Source of the DNA: Streptomyces alkaliterrae
GTDB taxonomy: Bacteria > Actinomycetota > Actinomycetes > Streptomycetales > Streptomycetaceae
DNA: 38,561 nt
Direction: 5' to 3'
Assembly (NCBI RefSeq): GCF_007097205.2
Contig: NZ_VJYK02000011.1
Location: 1 to 38,561, forward strand
Numbering within the stretch: position 1 is the stretch's first letter; every line of letters starts with the position of its first letter. The position numbers and the translations under genes are program-made. The notes beneath the pieces were generated by a model. That model made no database searches, was not told the origin of the DNA, and saw only the letters and a list, made by a program, of their open reading frames with translations. Positions 22,832-30,835 of the stretch are shown here, in pieces.

Positions 22832-24153
22832 AAGCTTACCGTCTGGAGGGCGCCGGCGCCGCGAATATCGCCGCCGCCGTCGAAGAGGCCGTGGCCGCGG
22901 GGGAGTTGAGCCCGGGGCAGTCACTCACGCCGATCCGGGAGTTCGCCGCGCGGATCGGCGTCAACCCCAACACCGTCGCCGCCGCCTACCGCCTGCTGCG
23001 CGAGCGCGGCGTCATCGAGACCGCCGGGCGGCGCGGCAGCCGGATCCGGGCCCGCCCGGTCAGCACGGCACGCGAGGCCCTGGGCACCCCGGTACCGCCC
23101 GGCGTACGGGACGTCTCCTCCGGCAACCCCGACCCCGCACTGCTTCCCGCGCTCGCCGACGTGCTCGCCGACGTCGCCCGCGGCCACGCCGAACGCCCCG
23201 TGCTCTACGGCGCGCCCCCGGTCAGCGAGGACCTGCGCGCCCAGGCCGCCGCCGCGCTGGCCGCCGACGGCGTCCCGCCGGGGCCGCTCGCCGTCACTTC
23301 CGGCGCGCTGGACGCGATCGAGCGGATCCTCGCCGCCCGGCTGCGCCCCGGTGACCGGGTGGCCGTCGAGGACCCGGGCTGGGGAGGCCTGCTCGACCTG
23401 CTGCCCGCCCTCGGGCTGCGCCCCGAGCCGTTCGGCACCGACGACGACGGCCCGGTCCCGGAGGAGTTGACGCGGGCGCTGGCCGCCGGTGCCCGCGCCG
23501 TCGTCGTCACCTGCCGCGCCCAGAACCCGACCGGCGCCGCCCTCACCGCCGAACGGGCGGGCACGCTGCGCGCGCTGCTGCGCGAGGCCGACCCGCTGCT
23601 GGTGGAGGACGACCACGGCCACGGCATCACCACACTGCCGCTCCAACCGCTCGGCGGAGCCACTCGCCGCTGGGCGTTCGTCCGCTCCACCGCCAAGGCC
23701 TACGGCCCCGACCTGCGGCTGGCCGTGGTCACCGGAGACGAGAACACGCTCGACCGGCTGAGCGGCCGACAGCGGCTCGGCGCGGGGTGGGTGAGCCACC
23801 TCCTCCAGGACGCCGTCGCCCGGCTGTGGCGGACCGGAGCCGTCGATCCGGCGACCGTCTCCGCCGCCTACGACCTCCGCCGCCGTCGGCTGCTGCAGGA
23901 GCTCGCCCGGCGCGGCGTACCCGCCCGCGGGCGCAGCGGCATGAACGTGTGGGTGCCGGTTCCCGACGAGACGTCGGCCGTCGCCCGCCTGCTGGCCGCC
24001 GGTTGGGCGGCGGCACCCGGCTCGCGATTCCGGATCGCCTCCCCGCCCGGTGTGCGGCTGACTCTGTCCGATGTGCGGCCCACCGAACTACCGGCGCTCG
24101 CCGACGCGGTCCGCGCCACGCTGGCCCCGCCCCCCGCCGGCCGCTACGGCTGA
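22825..24153 (+). CDS. MocR-type GntR regulator with aminotransferase domain
   Basis: A 442-aa PLP-dependent regulator. A GntR winged helix (about 8-75; TPIREFAARIGVNPNTVAAAYRLLRERGV) is joined to a fold-type I aminotransferase domain (about 95-435). The predicted PLP lysine is K291 in RSTAKAYGPDLRLA; CRAQNPTGAAL and VEDDHGHGI are the other cofactor-site motifs. The aminotransferase half is probably a sensor, not an enzyme. MocR proteins control vitamin B6 or amino-acid genes. It is divergent from a PNPOx-like gene, the most likely target, with repeats in the 45-bp gap. The GTG start appears leaderless. Confidence 0.92.
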   Translation: MLEAYRLEGAGAANIAAAVEEAVAAGELSPGQSLTPIREFAARIGVNPNTVAAAYRLLRERGVIETAGRRGSRIRARPVSTAREALGTPVPPGVRDVSSGNPDPALLPALADVLADVARGHAERPVLYGAPPVSEDLRAQAAAALAADGVPPGPLAVTSGALDAIERILAARLRPGDRVAVEDPGWGGLLDLLPALGLRPEPFGTDDDGPVPEELTRALAAGARAVVVTCRAQNPTGAALTAERAGTLRALLREADPLLVEDDHGHGITTLPLQPLGGATRRWAFVRSTAKAYGPDLRLAVVTGDENTLDRLSGRQRLGAGWVSHLLQDAVARLWRTGAVDPATVSAAYDLRRRRLLQELARRGVPARGRSGMNVWVPVPDETSAVARLLAAGWAAAPGSRFRIASPPGVRLTLSDVRPTELPALADAVRATLAPPPAGRYG

Positions 24154-24188
24154 GCCCGACGGCCGCCCGGCCCGTCGGACGGACGCGC

Positions 24189-24200
24189 TAGCGTGACGGC
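24189..24200 (+). promoter_or_regulatory. -10 element of the leaderless LysR gene
   Basis: TAGCGT (24189-24194) followed by 6 nt and ATG 24201, without a Shine-Dalgarno sequence. No clear -35. Confidence 0.45.
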
Positions 24201-25130
24201 ATGCTGAGTCTTGAGCGTCTGCGCGTGCTGCACGCGATCGCCGGCCACGGGTCGGTCACCGCCGCCTCGGAGGCGCTGCACGTCACCACCTCCGCCGTCT
24301 CCCAGCAGGTGGCCAAGCTGGAGCGGGAGACCGGACAGCAGCTGCTCACCAGGAACGGCCGCGGCGTCCGGCTCACCGACGCCGGCCGGCTGCTCGTCCG
24401 GCACGCCGACCGGGTGCTGTCCCAACTCGAACTGGCTCACGCCGAGCTGGAGGCCCATCGCGGCCAGCCGGTGGGCGAACTGCTGGTCGGCGGCTTCCCC
24501 ACGGCCGCGCGGGGCCTCTTCCCCGCCGCGCTGGCCGAGCTCCGGAGCGCCCACCCCCGGCTGGCGGTGCGGCTGCTGGAGGTGGAGCCGGAGGAGTCGG
24601 TACGGCGCCTCGGCCGCGGCGAACTCGATCTCGCGGTGGTACTCGACTGGTACAACCGCCCGTTGTCGGTGCCCGCCGGCATGGCCAAGCAGCCGCTCGC
24701 GGACGACGTCGTCGACGTCGCCGTGCCGGCGGACCACCGCTGCGCCGGGCTCGCCGAGGTCGACCTGGAGGACTTCGCGGGCGACGACTGGGTGACCTGG
24801 CCGCCGGGCGAGTTCTGCCACGAGTGGCTGACGTTCACTCTCCGGGACCGGGGCGTCGAGCCACGGCTGGCGCACCGCGCCGCCGAGCACCACACGCAGT
24901 TGGCGCTGGTCGCCGCCGGGCTGGGCGTCGCCGTGGCGCCGCGTCTTGGACGGGGAGCGGTGCCCGAGGGGGTGGCGATCGTGCCCGTCCGGCAGACCAT
25001 CACCCGGCACGTCTACGCGCTCTGGCGGCAGGACGCCGACCGGCGCCCCTCGATCCGGGCGGTGGTCGGCGCGCTCCGCGAGGCCGCCGTCCGGTCCCCG
25101 TGGGACGGGGGCGCGCCGGGCACTCGCTGA
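24201..25130 (+). CDS. LysR-family transcriptional regulator
   Basis: A 309-aa regulator. The N-terminal winged helix (1-60) reads LERLRVLHAIAGHGSVTAASEALHV in two parts, with TSAVSQQVAKLERETG as the recognition helix region. The rest is a periplasmic-binding-like effector domain (about 92-295) typical of LysR proteins. The length is standard. It is co-directional with MocR (47-bp gap), but its -10 is its own, so independent expression is likely. LysR regulators usually control a divergent gene, but none is divergent here: upstream is the MocR gene and downstream the convergent Rieske gene. Its targets are therefore unknown. Confidence 0.9.
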   Translation: MLSLERLRVLHAIAGHGSVTAASEALHVTTSAVSQQVAKLERETGQQLLTRNGRGVRLTDAGRLLVRHADRVLSQLELAHAELEAHRGQPVGELLVGGFPTAARGLFPAALAELRSAHPRLAVRLLEVEPEESVRRLGRGELDLAVVLDWYNRPLSVPAGMAKQPLADDVVDVAVPADHRCAGLAEVDLEDFAGDDWVTWPPGEFCHEWLTFTLRDRGVEPRLAHRAAEHHTQLALVAAGLGVAVAPRLGRGAVPEGVAIVPVRQTITRHVYALWRQDADRRPSIRAVVGALREAAVRSPWDGGAPGTR

Positions 25131-25303
25131 GGAGCGCGCCGCCGGGATGCCCGCTGAGTACACCCCGGCGACGCGCCTGCCGCGCGACCCGGCCGTCACC
25201 GTCAAGGACCCGCCGCGCGGCGCAAGCGGCGTCGTTCGGGACGCCACCTGGCGCCCGACCCGGCAAGCCCCCCAAGGCCCCGGGCCGGGCCGTTCGAGGA
25301 AGC

Positions 25304-25798
25304 TCAGCCGAGCTTGATCGTGTTGCCGTCCACGGTGATCGACGCCGGCGGCAGCGGACGCTGCGCCGGGCCCGAGGCGACCGTGCCGTCGGCCACGTTG
25401 AACTTGCTGCCGTGGCAGGCGCAGTTGATGGTGCCTCCGCTCACCTCGCTCACCAGGCAGTTCTCATGTGTGCAGACGGCGGAGTACGCCTTGAAGTCAC
25501 CGTTGGTCGGCTGGGTGACCACAACCTTCTCGTCGCGGAACACCTTGCCCTGGCCCACCGGGATGTCGGACGTCGGGCCGAGTTCGGCGCCTGCCTCGGC
25601 ACCGGGCTCCTGCGGAGTGCCGCCGGTCTCCGTGCCGCCGGTCTCCGTTCCGCCGTTGCCGGTGCCGTTCTCCTGCCGGCCGTTCCCGCCGCCGTAGCCG
25701 GGCCCGGAGTCGCCCGAGTCGCCACAGGCGGTGAGGGCGGCGGTGAGGCCGGCGGCTCCGGCGGCGAGGACGGCACGGCGCGAGGCGCTTGCTGACAT
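25304..25798 (-). CDS. Rieske [2Fe-2S] domain lipoprotein, Tat-type signal
   Basis: A 164-aa exported Rieske protein. SRRAVLAAGA at 6-15 fits a twin-arginine signal and LTAC with C25 a lipobox, so it is probably folded with its cluster in the cytoplasm, exported by Tat and anchored by lipid. Residues 27-75 are a Gly/Thr/Glu linker with a tandem GGTET repeat. The Rieske domain (about 78-164) has cluster ligands C109 and H111 (CTHENC) and C126 and H129 (CACHGS), plus the disulfide pair C114/C128. It likely carries electrons at the outer membrane face; no partner oxidoreductase is adjacent. It is convergent with the LysR gene; no strong terminator is seen in the 173-bp gap. Confidence 0.9.
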   Translation of the reverse strand: MSASASRRAVLAAGAAGLTAALTACGDSGDSGPGYGGGNGRQENGTGNGGTETGGTETGGTPQEPGAEAGAELGPTSDIPVGQGKVFRDEKVVVTQPTNGDFKAYSAVCTHENCLVSEVSGGTINCACHGSKFNVADGTVASGPAQRPLPPASITVDGNTIKLG

Positions 25799-25957
25799 GA
25801 GGGGCCTTCCTGCTCTGGGACGTGCTGTCGTGAGGATCTTGTGTGCGCTGCTGTTTCGGTGGGGGTTCGGCAGGCAGTACGCACCGCGACGCGGAGGTGT
25901 TCAACGGATCTCGGAGTTCGGCGGCGAATTTCACGCGCGCCCCCACGCTGCCAGCCG

Positions 25958-25969
25958 TAGCCTGTGGGA
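25958..25969 (+). promoter_or_regulatory. -10 element of the leaderless HipA-like gene
   Basis: TAGCCT (25958-25963) followed by 6 nt and ATG 25970. No Shine-Dalgarno sequence and no clear -35. This favours ATG 25970 over GTG 25964. Confidence 0.45.
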
Positions 25970-26842
25970 ATGCTCTCCGAGATCACCGCCACGCGCTACG
26001 TCACACCGTTGCGCGAGGGCGGTTCGCTGCCGGGTCTTGTCGAAGCCGACGATCTGGGCACGTACGTCGTCAAGTTCACCGGCGCCGGGCAGGGGCGCCG
26101 GACCCTCGTCGCGGAGGTCGTGGCCGGCCGGCTGGCCGACGCGCTGGGGCTGCGGGTGCCGCGCCTGGCGGCCGTGCAGCTCGACCCGGTGATCGGGCTC
26201 GGCGAACCGGACCAGGAGGTCCAGGAACTCCTCAAGGCCAGCGGCGGCCTCAATCTCGGCATGGACTACCTGCCGGGGTCCATCGGCTTCGACCCGCTCG
26301 CCTACACCGTCGACCCGGCCGAGGCGGGCCGGGTGGTCTGGTTCGACGCGCTCGTCAACAACGTCGACCGCTCCTGGCGCAACCCCAACCTGCTGGTCTG
26401 GCACGGCGACCTGTGGCTCATCGACCACGGCGCGTGCCTGATCTGGCAGCACAACTGGGCCTCGGCGCCGGCGGCCGCCGCCCGGTCCTACGACGCCTCC
26501 GACCACGTCCTCGCGCCCTTCGGCCCCGACCTGGCCGCGGCGCACGCGGCGCTCGCGCCCCGCGTCACCGAGGAACTGCTGGCCGCCTGCGTCGCCGACG
26601 TGCCCGACGAGTGGCTCGTCGACGAGCCGGGCTTCGACGACGTGGCCGCCCTGCGCGCCGCGCACACCGCCACCCTGCTCCGCCGGGTGGACGGTCTCGC
26701 CGAACGGATCGTCGTGGGCGAGCGCAGCGCGGACGGGCCGAGCCGGGCACCCGGCTGGCTGACGGAGTGGCCGCACCGCCCGGCGGAGCGGCGGGGCTCC
26801 GAAGCGGCGCGTGACGAGGCACGGGAAGGCGGCCGGGCATGA
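25970..26842 (+). CDS. HipA-like kinase (partner of DUF3037)
   Basis: A 290-aa protein kinase-like protein. The catalytic loop is NNVDRSWRNPNLL (D133, N138, N140), followed by a DFG-like IDHG with D152, the HipA/PI4K-type pattern. The N-terminal lobe has YVVKFTGAGQGRRTLVAEVVAG with a candidate ATP-binding lysine. It is shorter than E. coli HipA (about 440 aa) and lacks most of its N-terminal subdomain. Classical HipA toxins phosphorylate glutamyl-tRNA synthetase; this subgroup's target is unknown. Its stop overlaps the start of the DUF3037 gene (ATGA, 26839-26842), so the pair is translated together. No HipB-like helix-turn-helix gene is present. A toxin role is therefore only one option. Confidence 0.8.
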   Translation: MLSEITATRYVTPLREGGSLPGLVEADDLGTYVVKFTGAGQGRRTLVAEVVAGRLADALGLRVPRLAAVQLDPVIGLGEPDQEVQELLKASGGLNLGMDYLPGSIGFDPLAYTVDPAEAGRVVWFDALVNNVDRSWRNPNLLVWHGDLWLIDHGACLIWQHNWASAPAAAARSYDASDHVLAPFGPDLAAAHAALAPRVTEELLAACVADVPDEWLVDEPGFDDVAALRAAHTATLLRRVDGLAERIVVGERSADGPSRAPGWLTEWPHRPAERRGSEAARDEAREGGRA

Positions 26843-27225
26843 GCGGGAAGCGGGACGTCTTCGAGTACGCCCTGTTGCGGGTGGTGCCGCGTGTCGAGCG
26901 CGGCGAGCTGATCAACGCGGGCGTGGTGGTCTACTGCCGGGCGAGGTCGTACGTGTGCGCGCTGGTCGAGTTGGACGAGGCGCGGCTGCGCGCGCTCGAC
27001 CCTTCGGCGGACGTGGTCGGGGTGCGCGCCGCCCTGCACGCCGTCGAACGGGTCTGCACGGGCGGCCCGGCTGCCGGCCAGGCCGCCGGGGACGACGCCG
27101 GGCGGCGCTTCCGCTGGCTGGTCGCCCCGCGCTCCACGGTCGTGCAGCCGGGCCCGGTGCACACCGGCCTCACCGAGGACCCGCACGCGGAGGCCGAGCG
27201 CCTGTTGGAGTTGTTGGTGCGGTGA
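26839..27225 (+). CDS. DUF3037 family protein
   Basis: A 128-aa protein. The opening RDVFEYALLRVVPRVERGE, then LINAGVVVYCRARSYVCALV and FRWLVAPRSTVVQPGPVHTGL, are the DUF3037 pattern. Function is unknown. Its ATG overlaps the stop of the HipA-like gene by 4 bp. In other bacteria DUF3037 genes are often found beside HipA-like kinase genes (from memory), which points to a shared function: modulator, substrate or antidote. No DNA-binding motif, membrane segment or metal site is visible. A tight operon of two, bounded downstream by a new promoter at 27250. Confidence 0.8.
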   Translation: MSGKRDVFEYALLRVVPRVERGELINAGVVVYCRARSYVCALVELDEARLRALDPSADVVGVRAALHAVERVCTGGPAAGQAAGDDAGRRFRWLVAPRSTVVQPGPVHTGLTEDPHAEAERLLELLVR

Positions 27226-27249
27226 CGCTGGAAGCCGCCCGGCCGGCCG

Positions 27250-27278
27250 TTGACAGCCGGCTGGGCGGCTTCTAGCGT
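27250..27278 (+). promoter_or_regulatory. Consensus promoter of the dehydrogenase pair
   Basis: TTGACA (27250-27255), a 17-nt spacer and TAGCGT (27273-27278). It is the best housekeeping promoter in the window. Transcription would begin near 27285, 65 nt before ATG 27350. Confidence 0.75.
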
Positions 27279-27296
27279 CACGACAGCCGAAGCTAC

Positions 27297-27310
27297 TAAG
27301 CGGTTGCTCA
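27297..27310. promoter_or_regulatory. Inverted-repeat operator downstream of the promoter
   Basis: TAAGCGGTTGCTCA is an imperfect palindrome (T-x-AGC-N4-GCT-x-A) lying about 12-25 nt after the predicted transcription start. Repressors of the TetR type often bind such sites; which one is unknown. Confidence 0.4.
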
Positions 27311-27349
27311 TTTCGCCGGAGACCTACCAGGGACTCAAGGAGAGGCACC

Positions 27350-28111
27350 ATGTCCAGCACCGAACGCCGGATCGCCATCGTGACGGGCGGAGCCCGCGGA
27401 ATCGGGGCGGCTACGGCCGTCCGACTGGCCGAGGAGGGGCGCGCGGTCGCCGTCCTCGACCTCGACGAGGCCGCCTGCGCCGACACCGTCGACCAGATCA
27501 GGAAGAGCGGCGGCCAGGCGCTGGCCGTCGGCTGCGACGTCTCCGACGCCGCGCAGGTCGAGGCGGCGGTGGCGCGCGTCGCTGACGAACTCGGCGCCCC
27601 GACCGTCCTCGTGAACAACGCCGGTGTCCTGCGCGACAACCTGCTGTTCAAGATGAGCGAGGCCGACTGGGACACCGTCATGAACGTGCACCTGCGCGGG
27701 GCCTTCCTGATGTCCAGGGCCTGCCAGAAGCACATGGTCGACGCCGGTTTCGGTCGGATCGTGTGCCTGTCCTCCAGTTCCGCGCTGGGCAACCGGGGCC
27801 AGGCCAACTACTCGGCGGCCAAGGCCGGACTCCAGGGCCTCACCAAGACGCTGGCCAAGGAGCTCGGCAAGTTCGGCGTCACCGCCAACGCGGTGGCGCC
27901 CGGCTTCATCGCCACCGACATGACAGCGGCCACCGCCGCACGCGTCGGCATGGACTTCGAGGACTTCCAGACGGCCGCCGCCGGGGCCATCCCCGTCCAG
28001 CGGGTCGGGCGCCCCGAGGACGTGGCCGACGCCATCGCGTACTTCACCGGCGACCGCGCGGGCTTCGTCTCCGGCCAGGTGCTGTACGTGGCCGGCGGAC
28101 CGCTCGACTGA
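27350..28111 (+). CDS. SDR-family 3-oxoacyl-ACP reductase-like dehydrogenase
   Basis: A 253-aa FabG-like short-chain dehydrogenase. The Rossmann loop is TGGARGIG (12-19), with NNAG at 89-92, and the catalytic set S141, Y154, K158 ([20 protein letters not shown] region). It should reduce a 3-oxoacyl thioester or similar ketone with NAD(P)H. The real substrate and cofactor are not given by sequence, and many FabG paralogues serve fatty-acid breakdown or polyketide steps. AAGGAGAGG lies about 5 nt before the ATG. A second SDR gene follows 26 bp later, so both are read from the promoter at 27250. Confidence 0.9.
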   Translation: MSSTERRIAIVTGGARGIGAATAVRLAEEGRAVAVLDLDEAACADTVDQIRKSGGQALAVGCDVSDAAQVEAAVARVADELGAPTVLVNNAGVLRDNLLFKMSEADWDTVMNVHLRGAFLMSRACQKHMVDAGFGRIVCLSSSSALGNRGQANYSAAKAGLQGLTKTLAKELGKFGVTANAVAPGFIATDMTAATAARVGMDFEDFQTAAAGAIPVQRVGRPEDVADAIAYFTGDRAGFVSGQVLYVAGGPLD

Positions 28112-28137
28112 CCCGCGAAGCGAGAGGAGTGACGCGC

Positions 28138-28893
28138 ATGAGCGCACAGCACAGCGGTGAGGTCGCGCTGGTCACCGGCGGCAGCCGGGGCATCGGCTAC
28201 GGCGTCGCCGAGGCTCTGGTGGCCCGCGGCGACCGGGTCTGTCTGACCGGCCGCAACGAGGAGCCGCTGAAGGAGGCGGTGGCCCGCCTGGGCGCGGACC
28301 GCGCGCTGTACGTGGTCGGCAAGGCGCACGACGAGGCGCACCAGGCGGAGACCGTCGAGCGGATCATGGCCGAGTGGGGCCGTCTGGACCACCTGGTCAA
28401 CAACGCCGGCACCAACCCGGTCTTCGGCCCCATCGCCGAGGTCGACCTCGCGGTGGCCAGGAAGGTCTTCGAGACCAACGTGGTCTCCGCCCTGGGCTTC
28501 GCCCAGCGGACGTGGGCCGCCTGGCAGCGCGACAACGGCGGCACCATCGTCAACGTCGCCTCGGTCGCCGGGCTCAGTGCCTTGCCGTTCGTCGGGCCCT
28601 ACGGCGTCAGCAAGGCGGCGCTGCTCAACCTCACCCAGCAGCTCGCCCACGAGTTCGCGCCGACGGTGCGGGTGAACGCGGTCGCCCCGGCGGTCGTGAA
28701 GACGAAGTTCGCCGCCGCGCTGTACGAGGGCCGGGAGCATGAGGCCGCGAGCGGCTACCCGATGGGCCGGCTGGGCGTGCCCGAGGACGTCGCGGGAGCG
28801 GTCGCCTTCCTGGCCTCGCCGGCGGCCGGCTGGATCACCGGCCAGACCCTGGTCGTCGACGGCGGCCTCTTCCTCAACGCCGGGGTGGCCTGA
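28138..28893 (+). CDS. SDR-family oxidoreductase
   Basis: A 251-aa short-chain dehydrogenase with TGGSRGIG (13-20), NNAG (88-91) and catalytic S142, Y155 and K159. The C-terminal [13 protein letters not shown] block is typical of the classical SDR group. GAGAGGAG precedes the ATG. It is 26 bp after the FabG-like gene and co-transcribed. The two differ enough in sequence to act on different substrates. A hairpin begins about 10 nt after the stop. Confidence 0.9.
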   Translation: MSAQHSGEVALVTGGSRGIGYGVAEALVARGDRVCLTGRNEEPLKEAVARLGADRALYVVGKAHDEAHQAETVERIMAEWGRLDHLVNNAGTNPVFGPIAEVDLAVARKVFETNVVSALGFAQRTWAAWQRDNGGTIVNVASVAGLSALPFVGPYGVSKAALLNLTQQLAHEFAPTVRVNAVAPAVVKTKFAAALYEGREHEAASGYPMGRLGVPEDVAGAVAFLASPAAGWITGQTLVVDGGLFLNAGVA

Positions 28894-28903
28894 CCTGTTG
28901 TCC

Positions 28904-28954
28904 GGCCGTGGCGGGCTCCGTCGATCTTCACGGTTCGCGGGCCCGCCACCGGCC
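28904..28954 (+). terminator. Terminator after the dehydrogenase pair
   Basis: GTGGCGGGC (28908-28916) pairs with GCCCGCCAC (28941-28949); with a one-base bulge, GGCC/GGCC adds four more pairs. The loop is 24 nt. Confidence 0.5.
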
Positions 28955-29003
28955 CCGCCGCATTGACCGTCGGCAACCGTTGAATCACGGGTTGAGCAGC
29001 CGA

Positions 29004-29032
29004 TTCAGCTCTGGCGGACGCTGCGGTAGGGT
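29004..29032 (+). promoter_or_regulatory. Promoter of the peptide-binding lipoprotein gene
   Basis: TTCAGC (29004-29009), a 17-nt spacer and TAGGGT (29027-29032). The -10 is strong and the -35 weak. It gives a long leader of about 137 nt before GTG 29176; no riboswitch class was recognised in it. Confidence 0.45.
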
Positions 29033-29175
29033 CTGCCTCGTTGTTGGCCCCGAGTCCGGGAACGGCCGCCGTGCGCGAGACGCACGGCCCAGCGGCACCG
29101 GCCGAGCCGGCACGAAGCTTCCCTGTCGTTTCAGCATGTTCGGCATTGGTTCGTCGCCGATCGAGGAGTGTGCAC

Positions 29176-30768
29176 GTGGTCAGCCGGATGAGGCCTCTGA
29201 GGGCCGTGGCGGTTCTGTCGGCAGCGGCAGTGCTCGCCGGTTGCGGTTCGTTCTCGGGTGGCGGCGACGACGAGAACCAGCCCATCAGAGTCGGCACCAC
29301 CAGCGCGCCCAGCGTGCTCGACCCGGCCGGGGCGTGGGACGGCTCGTGGGAGCTGTACCGGAACGTCTACCAGTCACTCCTGCACTTCCCCGGTTCCGGC
29401 GGCACGCCCGAGCCGGACGCGGCGAAGTCGTGCTCCTTCACCGACAACAAGAGCCAGGTCTACCGCTGCACGCTGCGCGAGGGCCTGGAGTTCTCCAACG
29501 GCAACAAGCTGGACGCGGCGGCGGTCAAGCACTCCATCGAGCGCATCCTGAAGATCAACTCGCCGGCCGGCCCGGCCCCGCTGCTGGACAGCCTGGACCG
29601 AATAGAGACCACGGGGGACGACACCGTCGTCTTCCACCTCAAGAAGCCCACAGCGACCTTCCCGCTCGTGCTGGCGACCCCCGCCGGCTCCCTGGTGGAT
29701 CCGGCCTCCTACCCGGCGGACAAGCTGCGCGAGGGCGACTCCGGCGGTGCGATCGTCGGTTCCGGCCAGTACAAGATCAAGAAGTACGAGGCCGGCGAGG
29801 TCGCCGAGCTGGAGCGCAACGGCAAGTACCAGGGCTCCGCCAAGACCCGGAACGACGCCGTCACGATCCGCTACTTCGACGACTCCGGCAGCCTGGTGAA
29901 GGCGCTGGAGGACGAGGAGCTCGACCTCGCCTACCGCGGACTGACCCCCGACCAGATCACCGACCTGGGCGGCCGCTCCGGCAGCCAGTCCTCGATCAAG
30001 GTGAACGAGATCGTCGGCACCGAGATCCGCTACCTGGTCTTCAACCCCGAGGACGACGCCGTGAAGAACCCGGCCGTCCGAGAGGCCGTCGCCCAGCTGA
30101 TCGACCGCAAGGCCCTGGTGCGCAACGTCTACAAGCGCACCGCCGAACCGCTGTACTCGATGGTCCCCGGCGGCATCACCGGTCACACCAACGCCTTCTA
30201 CGACCGCTACGGCGAGCCGAACCAGCGCAAGGCCAAGTCGGTCCTCCAGGCAGCGGGCATCAACGAGCCGGTCGAGTTCACCCTCTGGTACACCACCGAC
30301 CGCTACGGTGCCACCACCAAGGCGGAGTTCGAGGAGATCCAGCGCCAGCTCAACGGCTCGGGGCTGTTCAAGGTGGAAATCGAGGGGCGGCCCTGGAACG
30401 AGTTCCAGAAGGCCTACCAGGAGGGCACCTACCCGGTCTTCGGCCGTGGCTGGTTCGCCGACTTCCCGGACGCCGACAACTACATCGGCCCGTTCGTCGG
30501 CGAGAACAACGCGCTCGGCATCCCCTACGTCGACAGCAAGCTGACCGGCAGCATCCTGCCGGAGTCGCGCAAGGAGAGCGACCGCGCGACGGCCGGGAAC
30601 ACCCTCAAGGAGGCGCAGCGGCTGCTCGCCAGGGACGCCCGGCTGATCCCGCTGTGGCAGGGCAACGTCCACATCGCCGCCTACGAGCACGTGGCCGGCG
30701 TGGAGTGGGCCATCGACGCCTCGACGATCATGCGGGTCGGCGAGCTGCACCGGAAGTCCAGCTGGTAG
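29176..30768 (+). CDS. Oligopeptide ABC-transporter substrate-binding lipoprotein
   Basis: A 530-aa solute-binding protein of the SBP_bac_5 (DppA/OppA) family. A lipoprotein signal (1-22) ends at the lipobox LAGC with C23. Family blocks: TLREGLEFSNGNKLDAAAVKHSIERI broken across about 110-135, and VREAVAQLIDRKALV near 310. It binds peptides or similar ligands outside the membrane and would hand them to a permease, but no permease or ATPase genes are adjacent, so it is an orphan component. GTG 29176 with GAGGAG 7 nt upstream gives a normal signal peptide; a longer frame upstream overlaps the leader. The stop is followed by a DNA-damage-type promoter for ung. Confidence 0.9.
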   Translation: MVSRMRPLRAVAVLSAAAVLAGCGSFSGGGDDENQPIRVGTTSAPSVLDPAGAWDGSWELYRNVYQSLLHFPGSGGTPEPDAAKSCSFTDNKSQVYRCTLREGLEFSNGNKLDAAAVKHSIERILKINSPAGPAPLLDSLDRIETTGDDTVVFHLKKPTATFPLVLATPAGSLVDPASYPADKLREGDSGGAIVGSGQYKIKKYEAGEVAELERNGKYQGSAKTRNDAVTIRYFDDSGSLVKALEDEELDLAYRGLTPDQITDLGGRSGSQSSIKVNEIVGTEIRYLVFNPEDDAVKNPAVREAVAQLIDRKALVRNVYKRTAEPLYSMVPGGITGHTNAFYDRYGEPNQRKAKSVLQAAGINEPVEFTLWYTTDRYGATTKAEFEEIQRQLNGSGLFKVEIEGRPWNEFQKAYQEGTYPVFGRGWFADFPDADNYIGPFVGENNALGIPYVDSKLTGSILPESRKESDRATAGNTLKEAQRLLARDARLIPLWQGNVHIAAYEHVAGVEWAIDASTIMRVGELHRKSSW

Positions 30769-30773
30769 TCCCG

Positions 30774-30796
30774 TTGTCGGTGCCGACCGGTACGTT
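30774..30796 (+). promoter_or_regulatory. LexA-independent DNA-damage promoter (PafBC/RecA-NDp type) for ung
   Basis: TTGTCGGTG (30774-30782), 8 nt (ccgaccgg), TACGTT (30791-30796) is a perfect match to TTGTCRGTG-N8-TAnnnT, the actinobacterial DNA-damage promoter. Transcription would start near 30803, giving a 5' UTR of about 33 nt. Confidence 0.75.
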
Positions 30797-30823
30797 CTGA
30801 CGTGTCATTATCAGACGTACCGG
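30787..30823. repeat. 13-bp dyad between the lipoprotein and ung genes
   Basis: CCGGTACGTTCTGA (30787-30800) and TCAGACGTACCGG (30811-30823) are complementary over 13 pairs with one bulged T and a 10-nt loop. The left arm holds the -10 of the ung promoter; the right arm reaches the ung Shine-Dalgarno sequence (GGAGG, 30822-30826). It could terminate read-through from the upstream gene or be an operator. Confidence 0.6.
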
Positions 30824-30835
30824 AGGTACCACGAC

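Noticed and set aside
25131-25303. Terminator between the LysR and Rieske genes
   Set aside because: Only short interrupted stems (TCGGG/CCCGA with internal loops) are visible, too weak to call.
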